From assembly GCF_001571245.1 (NCBI RefSeq), contig NZ_BCTK01000006.1, positions 434,001 through 498,000 on the forward strand: 64,000 bases of DNA. The letters are read 5' to 3'. The position numbers were made by a program, and so were the translations under genes. The DNA comes from Achromobacter piechaudii NBRC 102461 (GTDB taxonomy: Bacteria > Pseudomonadota > Gammaproteobacteria > Burkholderiales > Burkholderiaceae_B). Below the pieces are notes generated by a model, which ran no database searches, was not told the DNA's origin, and worked only from the letters and a program-made list of their open reading frames with translations. This document shows, one piece after another, positions 12,398 through 22,799 of the stretch (the first letter of the stretch is position 1; every line of letters starts with the position of its first letter).

Positions 12398-13302
12398 CAG
12401 ATCCTGCGCACCATTTTCGGGTCCAGCGCATCGCGCAGGGCGTCACCCAGGATGTTCACACTGAGCACAGTCAGCGACAGGAACAGGCCGGGAAAGAGAA
12501 TCAGGCCGGGCAGCATGCGGAAGTACATGCGGCCTTCGGACATGATGTTGCTCCACGACGCGATCTCGGGCGGGATGCCCGCACCCAGGAAGCTGAGGAT
12601 GGCCTCGGTCAGCATCGCCGAGGCGAACACGTAGGTGCCCTGCACCGTCAGCGGCGCGATGGTGCTGGGCACCATGTGGCGCCAGAGCAGCAGCGGCAGC
12701 GGCGTACCCAGCGCCAGCGCGGCTTCCACATAGGGCTCGCCGCGCACCGTCAGGATCTGCCCGCGCACCAGCCGCACCACCCGGGGAATCTCCGGGATGG
12801 TGATGGCGACGAGCACGGTCGTGATGCTGGCGCCGGTGACGGAAACCAGGGCAATCGCCAGCAGGATGCCGGGTATCGCCATGATGGCGTCCATCGTGCG
12901 CATGATCAGCCCGTCCAGCGAACGGAACCAGCCGGCGATGACGCCGATGACCAGCCCGATGACGACGCTGACGACCGCCGCGCCCAGGCCCGCGATCAGC
13001 GAGATGCGCGCGCCGTAGGCCACACGCGACCAGACGTCACGACCGAAGGCGTCGGTGCCGAACAGATAGTCGGTGAACGGTTGTTTCAGCCGTGAACCGG
13101 GGTTGATGAGCGTGGGATCGACCGTGCCCAGCAGCGGCGCGAACACGGCGATGGCGACGATGGTGACCAGCACCACCAGCGCCAGCATGACCGGCCAGCT
13201 TTTCAGGCCCTGGCGCACTTGCCGCCAGGCGGTGACTTGAGGATTGCCGCCTCCGGGGAGGTCGGCGGCCGCCTGCGCGGCGGCATCGGTTGGCGTGTGC
13301 AT
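12397..13302 (-). CDS. dipeptide-type ABC transporter permease (DppC-like)
   Basis: The 301-residue inner-membrane permease is of the DppC/OppC type. The N-terminal cytoplasmic stretch is followed by a membrane span (PVMLALVVLVTIVAIAVFAP), the OppC-type NPGSRLKQPFTDYLFGTDAFGRDVWSR segment, and four to five further spans. The binding-protein-dependent transport EAA loop reads EAALALGTPLPLLLWRHMVPS. It pairs with the DppB-like protein encoded 9 nt upstream and with the fused ATPase downstream. Confidence 0.94.
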   Translation of the reverse strand: MHTPTDAAAQAAADLPGGGNPQVTAWRQVRQGLKSWPVMLALVVLVTIVAIAVFAPLLGTVDPTLINPGSRLKQPFTDYLFGTDAFGRDVWSRVAYGARISLIAGLGAAVVSVVIGLVIGVIAGWFRSLDGLIMRTMDAIMAIPGILLAIALVSVTGASITTVLVAITIPEIPRVVRLVRGQILTVRGEPYVEAALALGTPLPLLLWRHMVPSTIAPLTVQGTYVFASAMLTEAILSFLGAGIPPEIASWSNIMSEGRMYFRMLPGLILFPGLFLSLTVLSVNILGDALRDALDPKMVRRI

Positions 13303-13311
13303 GGCTCTTCC

Positions 13312-14253
13312 CTAGTAGCGGATGCGCGGGTCGAACACCGTGTAGGCGCAATCGACAACCAGATTGATGAACACGTAGACGAACGCGAAGAACAGCGTCA
13401 GTCCCTGGATGACGGGGTAGTCGCGCGCCAGCACGGCTTCGACCACCAACCGGCCCAGGCCGGGGATGTTGAACACCGATTCGGTCACGACCACGCCGCT
13501 GATCAGCAGCGCGATGCCCAGGCCCACCACCGTGGCGATGGGCACCGCCGCGTTGCGCAGCGCATGGCCCAGCAGCACGCCGGTTTCGCCCAGCCCCTTG
13601 GAGCGCGCCGTGCGGATGAAGTCCTCGCCCATGACTTCGATGACGCTGGTGCGCGTGATGCGCGCGATCAACGCCACGTAGACCGTGGACAGGGCCAGCG
13701 ACGGCAGGATGAGCCGGTGCAGATACGGCCAGAAGCCCTTGGCCAGCGGCGCATAGCCCTGCACGTTGAACCAGCCCAGCTTGATGGAGAACAGCCAGAT
13801 CAACAGGTAGCCCGTGACGAAGACCGGGACGGAGAAGCCCAGCACCGAAAAGCCCATCACCGCGCGGTCCAGCAGCTTGCCCTGCCGCCACGCCGCCAGG
13901 ATGCCCAGCGGAATGGCGACCAGCAGCGTGAAGACCAGGGTCAGCACCGCCAGGCTCAACGACGGTTCAAGGCGTTGCGCGATCAGCTTGGTGACCGGCA
14001 CGCCGGACATGAGCGAGGTGCCCAGATCGCCTTGCAGGAGCTTGCCGCCCCAGATGAAGAACTGCTTGATGACCGGTTGGTCCAGGCCCATCGTCTGGCG
14101 TATCTGGACGATACGTTCAGGCGTGGCGCCGTCGCCCGCCATGATGATGGCCGGATCGCCCGGGCTGAAACGCAATATCGCGAAGACCACCACCGCGACC
14201 ATCACCAGAACGGGGATGGTCGCGAGGAGCCGGCGTGAGACAAATGCCAGCAT
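13312..14253 (-). CDS. dipeptide-type ABC transporter permease (DppB-like)
   Basis: The 313-residue product has the DppB/OppB layout: an N-terminal span (LLATIPVLVMVAVVVFAILR), the periplasmic region with FSPGDPAIIM, and then five predicted spans. The EAA-type loop is DFIRTARSKGLGETGVLLGHALRNAA. It forms the import channel with the DppC-like partner. It follows the binding-protein gene by 27 nt and precedes dppC-like by 9 nt, so the operon order SBP-B-C-ATPase is the standard one. Confidence 0.94.
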   Translation of the reverse strand: MLAFVSRRLLATIPVLVMVAVVVFAILRFSPGDPAIIMAGDGATPERIVQIRQTMGLDQPVIKQFFIWGGKLLQGDLGTSLMSGVPVTKLIAQRLEPSLSLAVLTLVFTLLVAIPLGILAAWRQGKLLDRAVMGFSVLGFSVPVFVTGYLLIWLFSIKLGWFNVQGYAPLAKGFWPYLHRLILPSLALSTVYVALIARITRTSVIEVMGEDFIRTARSKGLGETGVLLGHALRNAAVPIATVVGLGIALLISGVVVTESVFNIPGLGRLVVEAVLARDYPVIQGLTLFFAFVYVFINLVVDCAYTVFDPRIRY

Positions 14254-14280
14254 GTATTTCCCCCTGAACTGCTTGCCCCT

Positions 14281-15846
14281 TTAAGGAGCTTTTTTGACGT
14301 TCCAGAACGCAAAGACCGGTGCGTGCACCAGGCCGGAGAGCTTGGTCGAGTAGACGGTGGGCACGGACATCTGGCCCAGCGGCACGTACAGGCCTTCGTC
14401 GATGCCGATGCGCTGGAGCTCGTCGGCGATCTTCTTTTGCTCGGCGGGGTCGGAGGTCAGCGCGAACTTGGTGCGCAATTCTTCGACCTGCGGCATGTCG
14501 GGCCAGCCGAACCAGGCGTTGTCGCCGTTGGCGGCGGCAGGCGCGGAACGGACCGGGTCCATCACGTCGGTGGCATACCAGTTGGTGTTGTGGATGTTCC
14601 AGCCGCCTTCAGCCGGCGCCGCCTTCGAGGCGCGGCGCGTGGCCACGCTTTGCCAGTCCATCGCGGCCAGGTTGACGTTGAAGCCTGCCTTGCGCAGCGC
14701 CTGCGCCATCACCACCGGCTGGGCGGACAGCGTGCCCACGTCGGTCGCGTGCATGAGCAGCACGGGCGTGTTGTCGTAGCCGGCTTCCTTGAGCAGGGCC
14801 TTGGCCTTCTCGATGTTCGACGGCACGACGACGTCCTTGCCGATGTCGCTTTCGAACGGCGTGCCGCAGCCCCACAGCGATGCGCAGGTCTTCCAGTACT
14901 TGGGATTGCCCACCAGCGCCTTCATCACGTCTTCCTGGCCGATGGCGTACATCGCGGCCTGGCGGATCTTCTTGTTGTTGAAGGGCGGGTACTTGAAGTT
15001 GAAGCGGTACATCGTGAAGTAGCCGACCGGACTGAGCGACTCTTCTTTCAGGTCCGTGTTGCCTTCGATCATCGGCAGCAGGTCATACGGGAACTGTTCG
15101 ACGAAATCGATTTCGCCGCCCAGCAGCGCGTTGGCGGTGGTCAGCGCGTCGGGCATGACGTCCCATTCGACCTTGTCCACGTTCACGACCTTGCCGCCGG
15201 CCAGGCCGCTTGCCGGCTCTTTGCGCGGCACGTAGTCGGCGTTCTTGGCATACACCGTTTTCACGCCGGGCTTGAATTCGATGACCTTGAACGGGCCCGA
15301 ACCGGTCATGTCGGTGATGGGCTGGCCGATGGCTTGTTCGGCGATGCGCTTGGGCATCATGAAGGGTGCGGTGCCGGTGGGCTTGGACAGCGCGCGCAGC
15401 GCGAGGTCCGTGGGCTCTTTCATGACGATGCGGAAGTTCTTGTCGTCGATGACTTCGATTTTGTCGGTGAACTTGAGCAGCGTGCGGCCCATGCCGTCGC
15501 CGGCGGCCCAGCGCTTGATCGATGCGACGCAGTCTTCGGACGTGACGGGCTTGCCGTCATGCCATTTCTGGCCGTCGCGCAAGGTCATCGTGTAGGTCTT
15601 GCCGTCCGGCGAGACTTCCCACTTCTCAAGCATTTGCGGCTGGATCTTGTTGTCGGCGTCGGTGGCCAGCAAGGTGTCGTAGATCATGTAGCCGTGCCAC
15701 GTCGTGATGTACGCGGTGGTGGCGTGCGGGTCGGTCAAACGCAAGGGCGAGTGCATCACGGACTTGATGACGGTCTCGGCGTAGGCGCCGTGAGCCATCA
15801 TCAACGTTGCACCGGCCAGCGCGGCCGCTCGGACAAACTTGAGCAT
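14281..15846 (-). CDS. ABC transporter substrate-binding protein, family 5 (DppA-like)
   Basis: The 521-residue periplasmic receptor has a Sec signal peptide at residues 1-23 (MLKFVRAAALAGATLMMAHG, cleavage after AYA). The mature part shows the SBP_bac_5 pattern: WHGYMIYDTLLATD, LEKWEVSPDGKTYTMTLRDGQKWHDG, GSGPFKVIEFKPG and so on. It would bind a peptide- or opine-like ligand and deliver it to the DppBC-like permeases. A good SD (AAGGGGAA) precedes the start. Family 5 receptors vary widely in ligand; the adjacent amidase and M81 peptidases suggest a small amide or peptide. Confidence 0.94.
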   Translation of the reverse strand: MLKFVRAAALAGATLMMAHGAYAETVIKSVMHSPLRLTDPHATTAYITTWHGYMIYDTLLATDADNKIQPQMLEKWEVSPDGKTYTMTLRDGQKWHDGKPVTSEDCVASIKRWAAGDGMGRTLLKFTDKIEVIDDKNFRIVMKEPTDLALRALSKPTGTAPFMMPKRIAEQAIGQPITDMTGSGPFKVIEFKPGVKTVYAKNADYVPRKEPASGLAGGKVVNVDKVEWDVMPDALTTANALLGGEIDFVEQFPYDLLPMIEGNTDLKEESLSPVGYFTMYRFNFKYPPFNNKKIRQAAMYAIGQEDVMKALVGNPKYWKTCASLWGCGTPFESDIGKDVVVPSNIEKAKALLKEAGYDNTPVLLMHATDVGTLSAQPVVMAQALRKAGFNVNLAAMDWQSVATRRASKAAPAEGGWNIHNTNWYATDVMDPVRSAPAAANGDNAWFGWPDMPQVEELRTKFALTSDPAEQKKIADELQRIGIDEGLYVPLGQMSVPTVYSTKLSGLVHAPVFAFWNVKKAP

Positions 15847-15927
15847 GGAGATTCCCCTTGAAGCGGTGTGAGCGGCGCGGTTGGCCGCTACGTCGTTAAC
15901 GCGCCGCTCGATGGCGGCGTGGGAGGG

Positions 15928-17436
15928 TCAGGCGGTTGCGGCCCGCCCCGAAAACACGGGTCCGCAAGGCGCCATTCTGATGCCGGGACGCAACCGTGTC
16001 CATGGTTGTTTTGCCGCATCCATCAGCATGGAGCCGGGCGCGGCGCACACCAGGATCGTTTGCGCGATGTCGGTGAAATCCGCGCGGAAATGCGCGGAAC
16101 TCTTCACCACCAGAATCGCGGCGCGCGTGGGTTCGACGCCCGCGAAACGGAACATCTCCTGGTCGGCCATCTGCACCTTGTTAGAGGCGACGATGATGCG
16201 TACGCCACCGATGCGCAGGCAGGCGCTGGGGCCCAGGTCCATGTGGAATCCACGGTAGAACGCACCGTGCGTATCGAAGCGTCCGTCCGACGTTTTTTCT
16301 ACGATGAATTCGCTGTCCAGCGGTTCGTCGTCGGGAATACCCGAGTGTCCACCTAGTGCAATCCGTACCTTGTTTCCGACGCCCGCGCGGTGCGCGGCAA
16401 GCGCGGCGGCGGGATCGACGATCAGGCCGATGGCGGTGTCGCGCGCGTCATGGCGGATCAGCGCGCGCAGCACGCCAGTGGTGTCAGAGCTGCCGCCCGC
16501 GCCGGGGTTGTCTTGTGCATCCGCGATAACGACCGGCTTGTCTGAGCTGTGCGCGATTCGCATCGCTTCCTGCACGGCTTCATCGGGCGTGTAGAGCTTG
16601 CCGCCGAAGTCGCGTTCGGCGTTCAGCACGGCGCGCGCCATCTCGGCTGCGGCGGCGTCCGCTTCGGCTTGCGTCGTGCCATACGCCCACACGGTCGGCG
16701 CGCATTCGGGAAAATCGGCGGCGGGAAAGCCGGTAGCGAAAGACAGGCTGGTGGCGCCGCGCGATTCGATTTCGCCCACCAGCGCATACAGGCTGCGCGA
16801 GGGTTCGATGTCGGTCGATTGCCAGCACAGCGAAATCAGGTAGGGCAGGGCGCGCAGCGAGGCATAGGGGCGCGGCATGCCGGCCAGCCGCAAGGCCAGC
16901 AGCGCGGCGGCGCGCTGGCCGGTTTCGGCCATGTCGATGTGGGGATACGTGCGATAGCAGACCAGCGCGTCGGCATGGCGCACCATGGCGCGCGTGACGT
17001 TGGCGTGCAGGTCCAGGCTGGCGACCACAGGCACGTCGGGACCGACCAGCTCGCGTACGCGCTTGAGCAATTCGCCCTCGCCGTCGTCCAGGTGTTCGGT
17101 GACCATCGCACCATGCAGGTCCAAGTAGACCCCGTCCAGCGGCAGGGCGTCGGACAAGCCTTGCAGGATCAGCGCGCTGATGCGTTCAAAAGCGTCTTTG
17201 GTGACCAGGCCGGACGGGCTGGCCGCCGCCCAGGTGGTGGGCACGAGCGTGTGCTGGCTCATGGCTTCGATGAAGCCCGCCACGGGAATGTTAGCGCCTG
17301 CTACGGCAGGGAACATCGCGGGGCCACTGACCAGCTTGGGCCAGCCGCCGCCTTTCTCGGCAAAATCTTCCCACGTTGCGCGCGAGGGCGCGAACGTATT
17401 GGTTTCGTGCTGAAAGCCGCCTATACCGATGCGCAT
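15928..17436 (-). CDS. M81 family metallopeptidase (MlrC-like), second copy
   Basis: This 502-residue protein is a second M81/MlrC member, clearly different from the copy at 7751-9226. It keeps the family motifs: GGFQHETNTFAPSRATWEDF at the N-terminus, YLDLHGAMVTEHLDDGEGEL, SLDLHANVTRAMVRHADA, CYRTYPHIDMAETG, and DAQDNPGAGGSSDTTG. It is the first gene of the M81-SBP-permease-permease-ATPase-amidase-M81 operon. Two different M81 enzymes bracketing one transporter suggest they handle different intermediates or substrates imported by it; that is inference. The start ATG at 17436 fits the conserved N-terminus. Confidence 0.9.
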   Translation of the reverse strand: MRIGIGGFQHETNTFAPSRATWEDFAEKGGGWPKLVSGPAMFPAVAGANIPVAGFIEAMSQHTLVPTTWAAASPSGLVTKDAFERISALILQGLSDALPLDGVYLDLHGAMVTEHLDDGEGELLKRVRELVGPDVPVVASLDLHANVTRAMVRHADALVCYRTYPHIDMAETGQRAAALLALRLAGMPRPYASLRALPYLISLCWQSTDIEPSRSLYALVGEIESRGATSLSFATGFPAADFPECAPTVWAYGTTQAEADAAAAEMARAVLNAERDFGGKLYTPDEAVQEAMRIAHSSDKPVVIADAQDNPGAGGSSDTTGVLRALIRHDARDTAIGLIVDPAAALAAHRAGVGNKVRIALGGHSGIPDDEPLDSEFIVEKTSDGRFDTHGAFYRGFHMDLGPSACLRIGGVRIIVASNKVQMADQEMFRFAGVEPTRAAILVVKSSAHFRADFTDIAQTILVCAAPGSMLMDAAKQPWTRLRPGIRMAPCGPVFSGRAATA

Positions 17437-17484
17437 CAGGCATCCCCTTGTGTTGTGTGATGTTGCTGTGTCGTGGTGCTATCC

Positions 17485-17506
17485 GGGCGCGGCCGAAGCC
17501 GCGCCC
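17485..17506. repeat. perfect GC-rich hairpin between mmsA and the M81 operon
   Basis: GGGCGCGGC (17485-17493) and GCCGCGCCC (17498-17506) form a perfect 9-bp stem with a CGAA tetraloop. There is no T-run. Together with the hairpin at 17552-17577 it may insulate mmsA from the operon downstream. Confidence 0.55.
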
Positions 17507-17551
17507 ACTGCGAAAGCCGGGTAATGCGTCCTTGCTTGAATGCGGTTGATG

Positions 17552-17573
17552 GTAAGCCTTGAAGCGCGAAGGC

Positions 17574-17577
<4 letters not shown>
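17552..17577 (-). terminator. hairpin overlapping the mmsA stop codon
   Basis: GTAAGCCTT (17552-17560) pairs perfectly with AAGGCTTAC (17569-17577), and the mmsA stop TAA lies inside the arm. No T-tract follows on the minus strand, so it is a weak terminator or a 3'-end stabiliser. Confidence 0.45.
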
Positions 17578-19067
<1,490 letters not shown>

Positions 19068-19094
19068 GGTGCGGAGCTCTGGGCGGGAATCTTC

Positions 19095-19134
19095 AAAAAC
19101 CTCTTGCGGGCGGCACATGGCCGCCCGCAAGAGG
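19095..19134 (-). terminator. perfect 15-bp intrinsic terminator between the aminotransferase gene and mmsA
   Basis: On the minus strand CCTCTTGCGGGCGGC (19134-19120) pairs with its exact complement (19114-19100) around a 5-nt loop, followed directly by TTTTT (19099-19095). This is a textbook rho-independent terminator placed inside what otherwise looks like a two-gene operon. Confidence 0.85.
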
Positions 19135-19180
19135 TGTCATTGGTTGCGGCGGGGCCGCGAGGGCTGCGTCGTCATCGGAC

Positions 19181-20506
19181 TCAGGCTACCTCTTTCAGGA
19201 TCTTTCCGATCTGGTCGAAGATCTGGCCGATCTGGTCTTCTTCGATGATGAGCGGGGGCGACACGGCGATGATATCGCCGGTATAGCGCACCATCAGGCC
19301 GCTGTCGAAGCACTTCTGGAAGACTTCGCCAGCGCGTGCGCCCGGCGCGCCGGCACGCGGCGACAGTTCGATGCCGGCCACCAGGCCCAGGTTGCGCACG
19401 TCGATGACGTGGGGCGCGCCCTTCAGGCTGTGCGCGGCTTCCTGGAAGGCGCCCGACAGCTTGCGCGCGCGGCCGAACAGGTCTTCGCGGCGATAGATGT
19501 CCAGCGTGGCCAGGATGGCGGCGGCGGCCAGCGGGTGGGCTGAATAGGTGTAGCCGTGGAAGAATTCGATGCCGCCCGCCGGGCCGTTGACGATGGCGTC
19601 GTGCACTTCGCGCTTGACCGCGACCGCGCCGGCCGGCACGGCGGCGTTGCTGACGCCCTTGGCCATGGCGATGATGTCCGGCGTGACGCCGAAGAATTCA
19701 GACGCGGTGGCTGCGCCCAGGCGGCCGTAGGCGGTGATGACTTCGTCAAAAATCAGCAGGATGCCGTGCTTGGACGTAATTTCGCGCAGCTTTTCCAGAT
19801 AGCCCTTGGGCGGGATCAGCACGCCGGTCGAGCCGGCCATGGGTTCGACGATCACGGCGGCGATGGTGGACGCGTCGTGCAGCGCGACGATGCGTTCCAG
19901 TTCTTCGGCCAGATTCGCACCCCAGGCGGGTTGGCCCTTGGAATAGGCGTTGTGTTCCAGGTTGTGCGTGTGCGGCAGGTGATCGACGGCGGGCAGCAAC
20001 GCGCCCGAGAACGTCTTGCGGTTGGTCGAGATGCCGCCCACCGAAATGCCGCCAAAGCCCACGCCGTGGTAGCCACGTTCACGGCCGATCAGGCGGGTGC
20101 GCTGCCCTTCGCCGCGCGCGCGGTGGTAGGCCAGTGCGATTTTCAGGGAAGTGTCGACGGATTCGGAACCGGAGTTGGTGAAGAACACGCGGTCCAGGCC
20201 TTGCGGCATCAGGCTGGCCACGGCGGTGGCGGCTTGGAAAGCCAGCGGATGGCCCAGTTGGAATCCCGGGGCGTAATCCATGATGCCGGCCTGGCGGGAA
20301 ATCGCCTCGACGATTTCCTGGCGGCCGTGGCCGGCGTTGACGCACCACAGGCCGGCGGTGCCGTCCAGGATCTGGCGGCCATCGGCCGACGTGTAATACA
20401 TGCCTTTGGCCGTTGCCAGCATGCGCGGGTGCGCCTTGAACTGCTTGTTGGCAGTGAAGGGCATCCAGAGATGGGACAAGTCGGGCAAATTGGCGGGGGC
20501 GTTCAT
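19181..20506 (-). CDS. omega-amino acid (beta-alanine):pyruvate aminotransferase
   Basis: The 441-residue class III PLP aminotransferase begins MNAPANLPDLSHLWMPFTAN, which is the typical N-terminus of beta-alanine:pyruvate transaminases. Other marks are DGTAGLWCVNAGHGRQEI, FFTNSGSESVDTSLKIAL, the cofactor aspartate in LLIFDEVITAYGRLG, and the PLP lysine in IIAMAKGVSNAAVPAGAV at about residue 285. It transfers the amino group of beta-alanine (or a related omega-amino acid) to pyruvate, giving malonate semialdehyde and alanine. The ATG at 20506, with CTGGAG upstream, is preferred over the longer frame that runs into the divergent promoter. It lies opposite the MocR regulator. Confidence 0.92.
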   Translation of the reverse strand: MNAPANLPDLSHLWMPFTANKQFKAHPRMLATAKGMYYTSADGRQILDGTAGLWCVNAGHGRQEIVEAISRQAGIMDYAPGFQLGHPLAFQAATAVASLMPQGLDRVFFTNSGSESVDTSLKIALAYHRARGEGQRTRLIGRERGYHGVGFGGISVGGISTNRKTFSGALLPAVDHLPHTHNLEHNAYSKGQPAWGANLAEELERIVALHDASTIAAVIVEPMAGSTGVLIPPKGYLEKLREITSKHGILLIFDEVITAYGRLGAATASEFFGVTPDIIAMAKGVSNAAVPAGAVAVKREVHDAIVNGPAGGIEFFHGYTYSAHPLAAAAILATLDIYRREDLFGRARKLSGAFQEAAHSLKGAPHVIDVRNLGLVAGIELSPRAGAPGARAGEVFQKCFDSGLMVRYTGDIIAVSPPLIIEEDQIGQIFDQIGKILKEVA

Positions 20507-20624
20507 GGCGGCTCCAGGGAGAACGAAACGGCTGCGCCGCAAGAGGGAAGCGCGGCCGCCGGGATTCGATGATTCTGGTCCGTCCTTTCGGGAATGAAAA
20601 TATACGATCTGCGCAAAGGCCGCT

Positions 20625-20659
20625 AACTGTATAGTCACGAGTGGCACAACTGTACAGTT
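20625..20659. promoter_or_regulatory. probable MocR operator in the divergent aminotransferase/regulator promoter
   Basis: AACTGTATAGT (20625-20635) and the perfect palindrome AACTGTACAGTT (20648-20659) share the direct repeat AACTGTA with a 23-bp spacing. MocR proteins usually bind direct repeats between their own gene and a divergent aminotransferase gene, which is exactly this layout. TATAGT (20630-20635) could also be the -10 of the regulator. Confidence 0.6.
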
Positions 20660-20665
20660 ATCTAC

Positions 20666-22084
20666 GTGATCGATTTCCAGCCCAACCGCGCGCGTGGCGC
20701 GGGGCCCACCCTGGTCGAGCAACTGGTCGCGGCCATCTTGCGCGCCATCGAGGAACAGGTTCTGCGTCCGGGTATGTCCCTACCCTCGGTGCGCGAGTTC
20801 GCGCGCCAATACGGTGTCAGCACCTTCACGGTGGCAAGCGCCTACAGCCGGCTGGTGTCGCTGGGTTGGCTGGCGGCGCGGCCGGGGGCGGGGTATCGGG
20901 TGGCGTCTCCGGATGCGCCGGCCCGCCGGGGCGAGGCGCTGTCCTGGGAGCCGCCGCGCCTGAACGCGGGCTGGCTGCTGTCGGACATCTTTGCCGATCA
21001 CTCCATCCCCATCAAATCCGGCTGCGGCTGGCTGCCCGGCGAATGGCTCAACGAAGAAGGCCTGCACGTGGCGCTGCGCCACATGGGGCGCGTGCCGGCG
21101 ATGCGCATCGCCAACTACGGGCATCCCTATGGGTATGCGCCGCTGCGCGAGACCATCGCGGCCAGCCTCAGCGCGCAAGGCATGGAAGTGGACGTCTCGC
21201 AGGTGCTGCTGACGCAAGGCGTGACGCATGGCCTGGACATGGTGATCCGCACCTTGCTGCGGCCGGGCGATACCGTCGTGGTCGAGCAGCCGGCCTATGC
21301 CAACCTGTTGCAGATGCTGCGGCTGGCGGGCCTGCGCGTGGTGGCCGTGCCGCGCACGGTGGACGGGCTGGATTGCGAGGCGCTGGAGCGCGTGGCGGCC
21401 CAGCATCGGCCGCGCGCGCTATTCATCAACACGGTATTGCAGAACCCGTCCGGCGCCAGCATCGGTATGGCCAACGCGTTTCGCATTCTGCAGGCCGCCG
21501 AGCGCCACGGGCTATGGGTGATCGAAGACGATATCTCGCGCGAACTGGCGCCGGGCGTGACGCCCATGCTGGCCGCGCTGGATGGCGGCCACCGGGTGGT
21601 CTACCTGGGCGGCTATTCCAAGGTCATCAGCCCGTCGGTGCGGGTGGGCTACGTGGTGGCGCACCGTGACCTGGTCCGCGACATCGCGCGCACCAAGATG
21701 GCGGTGGGGCTGACGTCGCCCGAGATCATGGAGCGCATCGTGCACCAGGTGATCCGCGAAGGCCGCTACCGCGCGCACATTGCCCGCACCCGCGAACGGC
21801 TGGCCCAGGCGCACGGGGTGGTGGCCGAGCAGATGCGGCAACACGGATTCGAGATTCATGGGCGGCCCCAAGGTGGCCTGTTCCTGTGGGCAAAGGTGTC
21901 GGGGGCATGGCGCGAACGCGGCGCCAACGGCCTGGCGGAGCTGGCGCTCAAGGATGGCATCTGGCTGGCGCCGGGATCCTATTTCGAAGCGGACGAAGCC
22001 GACACGCCCTGGGTGCGCTTCAACGTGGCGTATTCCGAGGCGCCGGCGTTGTGGCGCTTCATGAGGAATGCGGGCGCGGCCTGA
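20666..22084 (+). CDS. MocR-type transcriptional regulator (GntR DNA-binding domain plus aminotransferase-like domain)
   Basis: The 472-residue protein joins an N-terminal winged helix (about residues 14-75; LVEQLVAAILRAIEEQVLRPG, LPSVREFARQYGVSTFTVASAY) to a class I aminotransferase-fold domain. The PLP lysine is in YLGGYSKVISPSVRVGY. MocR regulators sense PLP adducts of amino compounds. The start at 20666 is a GTG without a recognisable SD, 7 nt after a palindrome; a leaderless or very short-leader mRNA is possible. The divergent partner is the omega-aminotransferase, so control of that gene (and possibly mmsA) is likely. The natural effector is unknown. Confidence 0.92.
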   Translation: MIDFQPNRARGAGPTLVEQLVAAILRAIEEQVLRPGMSLPSVREFARQYGVSTFTVASAYSRLVSLGWLAARPGAGYRVASPDAPARRGEALSWEPPRLNAGWLLSDIFADHSIPIKSGCGWLPGEWLNEEGLHVALRHMGRVPAMRIANYGHPYGYAPLRETIAASLSAQGMEVDVSQVLLTQGVTHGLDMVIRTLLRPGDTVVVEQPAYANLLQMLRLAGLRVVAVPRTVDGLDCEALERVAAQHRPRALFINTVLQNPSGASIGMANAFRILQAAERHGLWVIEDDISRELAPGVTPMLAALDGGHRVVYLGGYSKVISPSVRVGYVVAHRDLVRDIARTKMAVGLTSPEIMERIVHQVIREGRYRAHIARTRERLAQAHGVVAEQMRQHGFEIHGRPQGGLFLWAKVSGAWRERGANGLAELALKDGIWLAPGSYFEADEADTPWVRFNVAYSEAPALWRFMRNAGAA

Positions 22085-22107
22085 CCGGGGGCGAACGCGA
22101 TTGCGAC

Positions 22108-22140
22108 ACGGGTAGCTTGAGCGCGAGGCGCGCTACCCGT
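22108..22140. terminator. hairpin between the convergent MocR and folA genes
   Basis: ACGGGTAGC (22108-22116) pairs perfectly with GCTACCCGT (22132-22140), with additional GC pairing inside the loop. No T-run follows, so it may act as a Rho-aided or 3'-stabilising structure for both convergent genes. Confidence 0.45.
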
Positions 22141-22214
22141 TGCCCGTCGGTATGCGTGTTGCGCGCGAGGCGCTTGAAACGGTATGCCGGACAGCGCGGA
22201 AAGACGCGCGGACC

Positions 22215-22697
22215 TTATCGCTGGTACGTCACGAAATCGTAGTCGTAGCCGTTTTCGGCAGGCTGCGGTTCGCGCGAGATTTCCTTCCATTGAAACGACG
22301 GCAGCAACGGAAAGAACGCGTCGCCTTCCACATCGGCATGCACTTCAGTGGCCAGCACGCGTTGCGCCAGCGGCAGCGCTTGCGCATAGATCTGCGCGCC
22401 GCCGATCACGAACGCTTCCGCCACATCGCCACAGGCGTCGATGGCGGCTTGCAGCGTGGGCACGACGGTGGCGCCAGCAGCGGTGAAATCGGGGTTGCGG
22501 CTGATGACGATGTTGGCGCGGCCGGGCAGCGGGCGGCCCAGCGAATCCCAGGTCTTGCGGCCCATGATGATCGGATGGCCCAGCGTGCTGCGCTTGAAAT
22601 GCGCCAGGTCGCCCGGCAGCTTCCAGGGCAGGGCGTTGTCGCGGCCGATGGCGCGATTGGTGGAGTAGGCGACGATCAGGGTGAGGCTGGCGGGCAT
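22215..22697 (-). CDS. folA: dihydrofolate reductase
   Basis: FolA reduces dihydrofolate to tetrahydrofolate with NADPH in the cytoplasm, working with ThyA (encoded 2.5 kb upstream on the same strand). The 160-residue product shows the classic N-terminal block: LTLIVAYSTNRAIGRDNALPW, then KLPGDLAHFKRSTLGHPIIMGRKTWDSLG, with the catalytic Asp in PGDL and the NADPH motif GGAQIY. The start at 22697 (MPASLTLIVAYS) fits the family length; the frame is open further upstream without homology. No clear SD is visible. Confidence 0.96.
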   Translation of the reverse strand: MPASLTLIVAYSTNRAIGRDNALPWKLPGDLAHFKRSTLGHPIIMGRKTWDSLGRPLPGRANIVISRNPDFTAAGATVVPTLQAAIDACGDVAEAFVIGGAQIYAQALPLAQRVLATEVHADVEGDAFFPLLPSFQWKEISREPQPAENGYDYDFVTYQR

Positions 22698-22799
22698 GCG
22701 CAAAGTTACGGTGGGTGCGCGGCCGGGGGTCGGCGCGCAACGGCGTAAGCGTAGCAAATTCGGGCGCTGGCCTGTGGGCCGGCGCCACGGTCGCGCGAG

